DNA of 39,391 nucleotides from Youngiibacter fragilis 232.1 (lineage in GTDB: Bacteria > Bacillota > Clostridia > Clostridiales > Clostridiaceae): assembly GCF_000495435.3 (NCBI RefSeq), contig NZ_AXUN02000171.1:1-39391 (forward strand), written 5' to 3'. Both the position numbers and the translations under genes were made by a program. The stretch's first letter is position 1. Every line of letters starts with the position of its first letter. The notes beneath the pieces were generated by a model. The model did not search any database, was not told the DNA's origin, and saw only the letters and a program-made list of their open reading frames with translations. This document shows, one piece after another, positions 33,349 through 39,391 of the stretch.

Positions 33349-33397
33349 AACCATGTCATTTGATAACTGATTCAAGGCATATCTTTCTTTTTCAGGC

Positions 33398-34354
33398 TTA
33401 TCTTTCTTCCCTGAAGTAATTCGAACCGCAGCTTGCCGGCTGTGAGTTCTCCTTCTCCTTGCGAATAGAAGTCATTACAAGCACCAATGCCGTTATTATG
33501 AAAGGAAGCATGTCAAAGAATGCGTTCGGTATGGCTATGATGTCCTTTGGAAGGTAGTATTTGAGGATATTGAAGGCTCCGAATACGAAGGAGCCGAATA
33601 TGGCCCTGTTCGGGCTCCATGCGGCGAATATTACAAGTGCCACTGCAATCCATCCAAGTCCGTTGACACTGTTGTTCATCCATACGCCGCCATTGATTAC
33701 CATGGAGCAGTAGGCTCCGCCTATTCCGCAGATACCGCCTCCAAGGAGCACATTAAGATACTTGAGCTTCGTGACCTTTATCCCGGCCGCATCCGCTGCA
33801 CCCGGGTTTTCGCCTACAGCCCTAAGGTTCAGCCCGAGCTTGGTCTGGTTGAGGTAGAATCCGCATAAGATCGCTATTGCTATACCGAGATATACGAAAG
33901 GATTGTAGGAGAAAAGCAGCTTTCCAACAACCGGGATCGAGCTCAGCCCCGGTATATTAAGGTTCGCCAGCTGCAGCGTGATGTTCTCCGGAAGCTTCAT
34001 TGAGGTTGTCTTGGTGCTGGTCAGCATGTATTCTCCAACGAAGTTGGAGATACCCACTCCGAAAATAGTCAAAGTAAGACCAGTTACATTCTGGTTTGCC
34101 ATGAATGTAATTGTCAGGATGGCATATACAACAGCCCCGGCCATTCCTGCAGCAAAGGCCGCAACAACAGCTAATGCCAGGCTGTCTGTCAGGAATCCGG
34201 CCATGAACCCTGCACAGGCTCCCATAGCCATCATCCCCTCCACACCTAGGTTCAGGTGACCTGACTTTTCATTCATTATCTCACCCAGCGTACCGAACAG
34301 GAGCGGTGTACCTGCAAGGACTGCAGCTGTAAGGAAATTCAGGAACATATTCAT
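33398..34354 (-). CDS. Nucleoside-type ABC transporter permease 2 (NupQ-like)
   Basis: This 318-residue inner-membrane permease belongs to the branched-chain/ribose-type BPD_transp_2 family. It begins MNMFLNFLTAAVLAGTPLLFGTLGE-like (shown here only in outline) and carries NEKSGHLNLGVEGMMAMGA, the coupling region typical of the second permease of BmpA systems. RAVGENPGAADAAGIKV follows near residue 190. About eight to nine helices are visible. The ATG overlaps the TAA stop of the upstream permease gene (TAATG), with AGGAGG in that gene. With its partner it forms the channel for purine nucleosides. Confidence 0.88.
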   Translation of the reverse strand: MNMFLNFLTAAVLAGTPLLFGTLGEIMNEKSGHLNLGVEGMMAMGACAGFMAGFLTDSLALAVVAAFAAGMAGAVVYAILTITFMANQNVTGLTLTIFGVGISNFVGEYMLTSTKTTSMKLPENITLQLANLNIPGLSSIPVVGKLLFSYNPFVYLGIAIAILCGFYLNQTKLGLNLRAVGENPGAADAAGIKVTKLKYLNVLLGGGICGIGGAYCSMVINGGVWMNNSVNGLGWIAVALVIFAAWSPNRAIFGSFVFGAFNILKYYLPKDIIAIPNAFFDMLPFIITALVLVMTSIRKEKENSQPASCGSNYFREER

Positions 34355-35448
34355 TACCTCGCACCTCCTTTTCCACGGAATATGAACTTGTATCTTATGA
34401 AGAACTCACATCCAAGCACAAAGAAAAGTATTATACCCTGGAGCACATCAGCCGAGTAAGTCGAAAGCCCATAGGTGGACTGCATTACGCTTGAGCCTTT
34501 CTCCAGCACACTGAACAGGAACGATATGACAAGTATGCTGACTGGATTCAGGTCTGCAAGCCATGCTACTATGATCGCTGTGAAGCCTACACCTCCTGCG
34601 ACTGACGCCGCAAGGGTCATGTCAGAGCCTGAAGACTGCACCATGCCTGTCACGCCGGCTATACCACCCGAAAGCAGCATGGTACGGAGGATTATCCTCT
34701 GAACGTTCATACCTGCATACCTTGCTGTAGCATGGCTCTCTCCAACAACGCTTATCTCATAGCCCTGCTTGGTGTATTTGAGGTATATGAACACAATTGC
34801 TACAAGTACCAGCCCGATCACCCAGCCTATCTGAACACCAAAAACCTTGTTCAGCTGTGCATTTGCCACAAATCTTGCGATCTTCGGGAATCCTGATGAT
34901 TCTGGGTCCTTCCACGGACCATCCCTCAGGAATGATATCGTATGAAGGGCAATATAGTTTAGCATCAGGGTAAAAAGAGTCTCATTTGTGTTGAATTTAG
35001 CCTTGAAAAATGCGGGTATAAGTCCCCAGAGGCCACCACCAAGAAATCCAGCCAGAAACATTACTGCAAGCAGCAGAAGATGCGGCCAGTCATTGTGGAA
35101 AAGCGCGAAATACGAGGAGAAAATGGCTCCCATTATGATCTGCCCCTCAGCTCCTATGTTCCAGAATCTCATCTTGAATGCAAGAGTGACTCCAAGTGAA
35201 GCCATAAGCAGCGGTATCATTATCTTTACAGTAGCCTGTACTGCCATTTCACTTCTGAAAGCTCCAGAAATTATCGTAGCATAAAGGGCAAACGGATTGA
35301 ATCCAATGAACATGAGGAACAGTCCTCCTGCCACAAGAGCAAGCACCAGGGCAAGTATCCTGAGCTTGAATATGCCGCCCTTTGACCTTTCGACCCTTTT
35401 CACGGTTCTTACGAACGGTTCACTTGCCTTCAATGTCCTTTCACTCAT
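34354..35448 (-). CDS. Nucleoside-type ABC transporter permease 1 (NupP-like)
   Basis: This 364-residue permease has a basic N-terminal tail, a first helix at about residues 28-50, the characteristic LAFKMRFWNIGAEGQIIMGA near residue 87, FNTNETLFTLMLNYIA near 150 and VGESHATARYAGMNV near 232. It is the first permease of a BmpA-type nucleoside importer. The ATG overlaps the ATPase gene end by 8 bases and has GGAAGGAG upstream. Order in the operon: bmpA, ATPase, permease 1, permease 2. Confidence 0.88.
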   Translation of the reverse strand: MSERTLKASEPFVRTVKRVERSKGGIFKLRILALVLALVAGGLFLMFIGFNPFALYATIISGAFRSEMAVQATVKIMIPLLMASLGVTLAFKMRFWNIGAEGQIIMGAIFSSYFALFHNDWPHLLLLAVMFLAGFLGGGLWGLIPAFFKAKFNTNETLFTLMLNYIALHTISFLRDGPWKDPESSGFPKIARFVANAQLNKVFGVQIGWVIGLVLVAIVFIYLKYTKQGYEISVVGESHATARYAGMNVQRIILRTMLLSGGIAGVTGMVQSSGSDMTLAASVAGGVGFTAIIVAWLADLNPVSILVISFLFSVLEKGSSVMQSTYGLSTYSADVLQGIILFFVLGCEFFIRYKFIFRGKGGAR

Positions 35449-36976
35449 CTGAATCCACTCCTTCCAGGCTGCGCCCCGTCATCATAAGTCCAAGCTCTTC
35501 CTTGGTTGTTGTTTTGGCATCAACAATTCCCTTCAGCTCACCATGGCAAAGCACCATGATCCTGTCAGAAAGCTCGAGCAGCACATCAAGGTCCTCACCG
35601 ACAAAAAGTACAGCGACACCCTTTTCCTTCTGCTCATTGAGCAGGTCATAGATAAGGTAGGATGAGTTGATGTCGAGCCCTCTTACGGGATAGGCGGTAA
35701 TAAGCACGTTTGGCTTTGATTCTATCTCTCTTCCAAGAAGCACCTTCTGCACATTACCTCCGGACATCCTTCTTACCGGCATGTCAACGTTGGGTGTCAC
35801 GATGCAGAGCTTTTCGATAAGCTCCTCGGCAAGCTTTCTTGCCGGTTTCTTGTCAACAAACAGTCCCGGGTTCTTCTTGTAGGATTTGAGCATCATGTTC
35901 TCAACCATGCCCATTGATCCGACAAGCCCCATACCAAGACGGTCCTCCGGAACAAAGCTCATGCTTATTCCAAGGTCTATGATCTCATCAGGGCTCATTC
36001 CGATTATGTTTTTCTTGTTGTAGAGCACTGCACCTTCCTTGATATCCATCAGACCGGCTATGGATTCACATAGCTCCTTCTGTCCGCTTCCGGCTATTCC
36101 TGCAACTCCAAGGATCTCGCCGCTCTTCAGGCTGAAGCTCACATTCTTGAGCCCCATGTTCCCATGTTCATTTTCAACCGATAGGTCTACGACCTTGAGT
36201 ACCGTATTCCTGTCTACGGTCTCAGGTCTGTTGATCTCAAGACTTACGGGTCTTCCAACCATAAGCTCTGTAAGCTGCTTCTCATTTGTTTCTGAAGTCA
36301 TTACAGTGGCAACATGGTGTCCCTTCCTCAGTATCGCTACCCTGTCGCTTATGGCCATGACCTCGTTCAGCTTATGGGTTATTATGATTATGGCGTTTCC
36401 CTTTTCCTTCATCTTCCTTAAGATAGCAAACAGCTTTTCAGTTTCCTGAGGAGTTAGTACAGCTGTCGGTTCGTCAAGTATCAGGATCTCAGCTCCGCGA
36501 TACAGAACCTTCATTATCTCTACTGTCTGCTTCTCACTCACAGACATGTTGTATACCTTGTTCTCAGGGTCTATCTCAAGTCCAAACCTCTCGCTTATCC
36601 CCAATATCTTTTCTTTCAGGACCTTCCGCTTCAGGTGCTTCTCCTTCGTTCCAATCACAATATTATCCATGGCACTGAATACCTCAACCAGCTTGAAATG
36701 CTGGTGTATCATGCCAATGCCAAGCTCTATGGCATCAGTAGGCGAGCTTATGGATACTTCCTTCCCCGCAACTGAAATAGAGCCCTTGTCAGGATAATAT
36801 ATCCCTGACAGCATATTCATAAGGGTAGTCTTTCCAGAACCATTCTCACCAAGAAGCGCGAGTATCTCACCACACTTGACCGTAAGATTGATATCACTGT
36901 TCGCTACCACGCTTCCGAAGGTCTTGGTTATCCCCTTCAGTTCGATTGCATAATTAGATTCGATTGCTTTCGTCAT
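35441..36976 (-). CDS. Nucleoside-type ABC transporter ATPase, two-domain (NupO-like)
   Basis: This 511-residue protein has two ABC domains. The first has Walker A GENGSGKTTL, signature MSVSEKQTVEIM and Walker B ILILDEPTAVLTP. The second has the degenerate Walker A GIAGSGQKEL, signature MSGGNVQKVLLGRE and Walker B VLITAYPVRGLD, as in sugar and nucleoside (Mgl/Nup) importers. Here the second Walker B reads ITAYPVRG where relatives often have A-x-P-T-R-G. Two starts are possible: ATG 36976 (GGGAG at 5 nt) and ATG 36988 (AGGGGT); 36976 is chosen. It follows bmpA by 137 bp, which leaves room for mRNA structure. Confidence 0.9.
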   Translation of the reverse strand: MTKAIESNYAIELKGITKTFGSVVANSDINLTVKCGEILALLGENGSGKTTLMNMLSGIYYPDKGSISVAGKEVSISSPTDAIELGIGMIHQHFKLVEVFSAMDNIVIGTKEKHLKRKVLKEKILGISERFGLEIDPENKVYNMSVSEKQTVEIMKVLYRGAEILILDEPTAVLTPQETEKLFAILRKMKEKGNAIIIITHKLNEVMAISDRVAILRKGHHVATVMTSETNEKQLTELMVGRPVSLEINRPETVDRNTVLKVVDLSVENEHGNMGLKNVSFSLKSGEILGVAGIAGSGQKELCESIAGLMDIKEGAVLYNKKNIIGMSPDEIIDLGISMSFVPEDRLGMGLVGSMGMVENMMLKSYKKNPGLFVDKKPARKLAEELIEKLCIVTPNVDMPVRRMSGGNVQKVLLGREIESKPNVLITAYPVRGLDINSSYLIYDLLNEQKEKGVAVLFVGEDLDVLLELSDRIMVLCHGELKGIVDAKTTTKEELGLMMTGRSLEGVDSDE

Positions 36977-37113
36977 ACTTTCTCCCATCTTTCTGACCCC
37001 TGGCACATTTTGCCAGTCCTGTAATTTGACGATGAAAAGAATTATGGGGCAGACCATCTCATTTCGTATCCGAAAACCAGAGAGATGACCCACCCCTTAC
37101 TTTGCCTGCTTCG

Positions 37114-38292
37114 TTATTTCAATGTAACGGTCTTGAAGTACCAGTTGATCTTTCCTGTTATGGTTCCGTCGTCAAGAGTCTTTCCAGCTTCACCGACTGT
37201 CTTTCCGTCATTAGTCTCTATAACACCGTCAAATACGTTGAATGTACCATCAAGTATTGTTGCCCTTGCCTTTTCAACCGCTTCCTTTGTTCCTGGTGCG
37301 ACTATGCTTTCATTGAGAGGGGAGATATCTACCATCTCTTCCTTCATTCCACCATAATAGTTTTCACCTTCCCAGGTTCCATCGATAAGCTTTTCTACAG
37401 CCCAGGTATAGTACGCGCCCCAGTTCCATACAGCAGATGTGAGTGTAGCCTTTGGCGCATCCTTGGACATGTCTGAATTGTATCCGATTCCGAATACTCC
37501 GGCCTTTTCAGCCTCAAGCTGAGGGTTTGGCGTATCGACATGCTGTGCTATGACATCGCAGCCTTCAGCAAGAAGGGCTTTCGCTGCATTTGTCTCTTCA
37601 CTCGGTGAATACCAGCTGTTTGTAACCTTTACGTATACCTTGGCATCCGGATTAACTGAGTATACACCCATAGCGAATGCGTTGATTCCCCCGGTAACCT
37701 CTGAATTGTCCTGTCCCATTGCTGCCACAAATCCGATGAGGTTCGACTCAGTCTTCATACCTGCAACTATACCTGAAAGATATCTTGCCTGGTAGATCCT
37801 GCCGAAATAGTTGTTCATGTTTGTTCCATTGCTCTTATATCCAGTACCGTGTGAGAATATTATCTCAGGATACTCTTCAGCGAGAGCTTCCATTGTATCC
37901 ATATATCCCCAGCTTGTAGCGAAGATCACGTTGGCGCCTTCTTCTATGCACTCACGTACCGCGGTCTCAGTAGCTGTAGGGTCTGTGTCATTTACATTGT
38001 TCTTCCTTATAATCTGATTATCTGCAAGCCCCAGTTCCTTCTGCATTGCAACTATTCCCTGGTCATGCGCGTAGGTATATCCTGAGCCGTCAGCAGGATT
38101 ACCTATATGGATAACTCCTACCTTGATGTCTCCCTTAGCTATCGCTGCGAACTTGCCTCCGGTTGTCGCGGATGGTGCTGTAGTTGGCGCAGCAGTAGAG
38201 CTTGGTGTGGTCGGGGTGGTCTTTGTTCCGCAAGCTGCGGAGAAGGAAAGTACAAGTGCCAGTGTTGAAATCATGCTGATTATCTTTTTCAT
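37114..38292 (-). CDS. bmpA: BmpA/PnrA-family nucleoside-binding lipoprotein
   Basis: This 392-residue extracellular binding protein has a lipoprotein signal peptide with lipobox LSFSAAC (modified Cys at about residue 21), then a flexible Ser/Thr/Pro linker (about 22-45) and a periplasmic-binding type-1 fold. Family motifs include YAHDQGIVAMQKELG, VIFATSWGYMD, GFVAAMGQDNSEV and CDVIAQHVDTPNPQLEA. Homologues bind purine nucleosides (PnrA, Med). The ATG at 38292 follows AGGAGGG. It is the first gene of the transporter operon, as usual for the family. No purine riboswitch was recognised in its leader. Confidence 0.9.
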   Translation of the reverse strand: MKKIISMISTLALVLSFSAACGTKTTPTTPSSTAAPTTAPSATTGGKFAAIAKGDIKVGVIHIGNPADGSGYTYAHDQGIVAMQKELGLADNQIIRKNNVNDTDPTATETAVRECIEEGANVIFATSWGYMDTMEALAEEYPEIIFSHGTGYKSNGTNMNNYFGRIYQARYLSGIVAGMKTESNLIGFVAAMGQDNSEVTGGINAFAMGVYSVNPDAKVYVKVTNSWYSPSEETNAAKALLAEGCDVIAQHVDTPNPQLEAEKAGVFGIGYNSDMSKDAPKATLTSAVWNWGAYYTWAVEKLIDGTWEGENYYGGMKEEMVDISPLNESIVAPGTKEAVEKARATILDGTFNVFDGVIETNDGKTVGEAGKTLDDGTITGKINWYFKTVTLK

Positions 38293-38424
38293 GTTTCCCT
38301 CCTAATAGTTATGATGCCGTCAGTTCTAAAGCCTGAGAAAAAGTGCAGATACATATTTGTCTTAGATTGTGTTTCAATAGCGCTCCCCGTGCACCACCTG
38401 CAATTTTTATATGACCATGACTTT

Positions 38425-38453
38425 ATTTTATGCGAATGATAAAGCCCACGCAA
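38425..38453 (-). promoter_or_regulatory. Promoter of the bmpA nucleoside-transporter operon
   Basis: On the minus strand TTGCGT (38448-38453) and TAAAAT (38425-38430) are exactly 17 bp apart. Transcription would begin near 38418. Confidence 0.6.
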
Positions 38454-38694
38454 GTCTTTTTGTTCGTAATCTTTACAATTTATCCATTTATTTAATGTAA
38501 TCGTTTAGATGAGATTTTTCCATTCATTTTACCATACAAATATGCCAAAGTCTCCAATTTTCCGTACGCTGATTATTCCCATTCTTAACAATGTTCGTAG
38601 ATTTCGGACGGAAGTCATGCGTTGATTTTCCAAATGAGTCTGACGAATTTTCGCATTGATGTGTACTTAATGAAAGACTTGCTCATGATCAATG

Positions 38695-38725
38695 AAAAAA
38701 AGGACACGGCTTAAACACCATGTCC
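38695..38725 (-). terminator. Terminator of the rubrerythrin gene
   Basis: On the minus strand GGACATGG pairs with CCGTGTCC (one G-U pair), with an 8-base loop, and a run of seven T follows. It starts 12 bp past the stop codon. Confidence 0.85.
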
Positions 38726-38736
38726 TCATATACGGC

Positions 38737-39282
38737 CTATTTTGCAAAATGCCTGTCCAGCAGACCCTTGAAGGCCTTTCCATGCCTTGCCTCATCCTTG
38801 CACATCTCATGTACTGTATCATGTATCGCATCAAGGTTGAGCTGCTTCGCAAGTGTCGCCAGATCCTTTTTACCCTGGCATGCTCCGTGCTCTGCATCTA
38901 CCCTTACCTGAAGGTTCTTCCTGGTATCTGCAGCAACAACTTCTCCGAGAAGCTCTGCAAACTTTGCTGCATGCTCTGCTTCCTCAAAGGCTATCCTCTT
39001 GTATGCTTCAGCGATCTCAGGGAACCCTTCCCTGTCTGCCTGCCTGGACATCGCAAGATACATTCCGACTTCAGTGCATTCGCCCATGAAATTAGCCCTG
39101 AGTCCTTCAACTATCCTCTCGTCAACTCCCTGTGCAACACCAATCACGTGTTCGTCAGCAAATGACAGGTCTCCCGTCTGCTCGATGAACTTACTTGCTG
39201 GAGCCTTGCATATGGGACACTGTTCAGGCGGCACATCCCCCTCATGGATATAGCCGCATATGGTGCATACAAATTTTTTCAT
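38737..39282 (-). CDS. Reverse rubrerythrin
   Basis: This 181-residue protein has the rubredoxin domain first (CTICGY...CPICKAP, residues 6-25) and a ferritin-like di-iron domain after it (about 50-181), with [16 protein letters not shown] and [12 protein letters not shown] supplying Glu/His ligands. This reversed order is known from Clostridium acetobutylicum, where the protein reduces hydrogen peroxide using NADH via a rubredoxin reductase. It protects anaerobes from oxygen. ATG 39282 follows AAGGGGAG. It is a single gene with a strong terminator and an AT-rich palindrome in the promoter. Confidence 0.92.
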   Translation of the reverse strand: MKKFVCTICGYIHEGDVPPEQCPICKAPASKFIEQTGDLSFADEHVIGVAQGVDERIVEGLRANFMGECTEVGMYLAMSRQADREGFPEIAEAYKRIAFEEAEHAAKFAELLGEVVAADTRKNLQVRVDAEHGACQGKKDLATLAKQLNLDAIHDTVHEMCKDEARHGKAFKGLLDRHFAK

Positions 39283-39318
39283 AATTATCTCCCCTTTATA
39301 ATATAATCGATATTATTT

Positions 39319-39331
39319 ATTATTTAATAAT
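39319..39331. promoter_or_regulatory. AT-rich palindrome in the rubrerythrin promoter
   Basis: ATTATTTAATAAT is a 6-1-6 palindrome about 37 bp before the start codon and overlaps a candidate -10. It is similar to the PerR box core (AT-rich, ATTATAA arms), but the region is so AT-rich that chance is possible. Confidence 0.3.
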
Positions 39332-39391
39332 TATTCCAATTTGTAAATAGTTCAGCATAATTTTTATTATTTACTCAAACTTCGCAGTTTA

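Larger units (their letters stand above)
38293..38736. other. Intergenic region between bmpA and rubrerythrin
   Basis: This 444-bp AT-rich stretch contains the bmpA promoter (38425-38453), a roughly 125-nt bmpA leader, and the rubrerythrin terminator (38695-38725). I looked for the conserved core of a purine riboswitch in the leader and did not find it. The part 38460-38690 shows nothing recognisable. Confidence 0.5.

Noticed and set aside
38293-38418. Possible purine riboswitch in the bmpA leader
   Set aside because: The conserved junction sequences of the purine aptamer were not found on the transcribed strand.

Overview
The window looks like a chromosomal segment of an anaerobic Bacillota, most likely class Clostridia. 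The basis is strong AGGAGG-type ribosome binding sites, tightly packed operons, an Etf-linked lactate/2-hydroxyacid dehydrogenase with an Fe-S EtfA, a reverse-type rubrerythrin, an Fe-S aldo/keto reductase, an AgrC/LytTR signalling pair and clostridial-style GH3/GH1 glycosidases. No rRNA, tRNA, CRISPR array or insertion sequence was recognised. The species cannot be named from the sequence alone.

Layout. (1) 15-2433, minus: two tandem ketopantoate-reductase-family dehydrogenases followed by the start of a GntP-type permease that stops early at the window edge. (2) 2844-3686, plus: NADH pyrophosphatase NudC. (3) 3857-10224, minus: a GntR/FCD regulator, then an operon lrgA-lrgB-etfB-etfA-lctD (putative organic-acid carrier plus Etf-coupled FAD dehydrogenase), preceded by an LldR/PdhR-like GntR regulator. 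(4) 10290-11495, minus: an Fe-S aldo/keto reductase broken by one amber codon. (5) 11761-13083, minus: an AlbA_2/HATPase regulator with the same CCGGACGA palindrome on both sides. (6) 13284-15400, minus: UDP-galactopyranose mutase and a GT2 glycosyltransferase. (7) 15484-17540, minus: AgrC-like histidine kinase and LytTR regulator. (8) 17678-23394, minus: GtrA protein and two GH3 glycosidases, one membrane-anchored and domain-swapped. (9) 23703-25184, plus: threonine synthase. (10) 25273-26745, minus: GH1 6-phospho-beta-glucosidase. (11) 27031-32629, plus: nickel ECF transporter larMN-larQ-larO followed by the nickel-pincer-nucleotide genes larE-larB-larC. (12) 32653-33120, minus: small PsiE-like membrane protein. 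(13) 33398-38292, minus: BmpA-type nucleoside ABC transporter. (14) 38737-39282, minus: rubrerythrin.

The main link I see joins blocks 3 and 11. A perfect LldR/PdhR-type operator (TTGGTATGACCAA) lies upstream of lrgAB-etfBA-lctD. The same core in the other orientation (TGGTCATACCA) lies between the -35 and -10 of the lar operon promoter, 17 kb away. The GntR regulator at 9529-10224 is the obvious candidate to bind both. That would tie oxidation of one lactate enantiomer to nickel uptake and synthesis of the lactate racemase cofactor, although larA itself is not in the window. The lar leader also carries a terminator hairpin that ends exactly at the larMN ribosome binding site, suggesting a second control layer.

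The other notable signal is the AlbA_2 regulator gene, bracketed by near-identical 25-bp palindromic repeats and extra half-sites. All promoter, operator and terminator calls are by eye.
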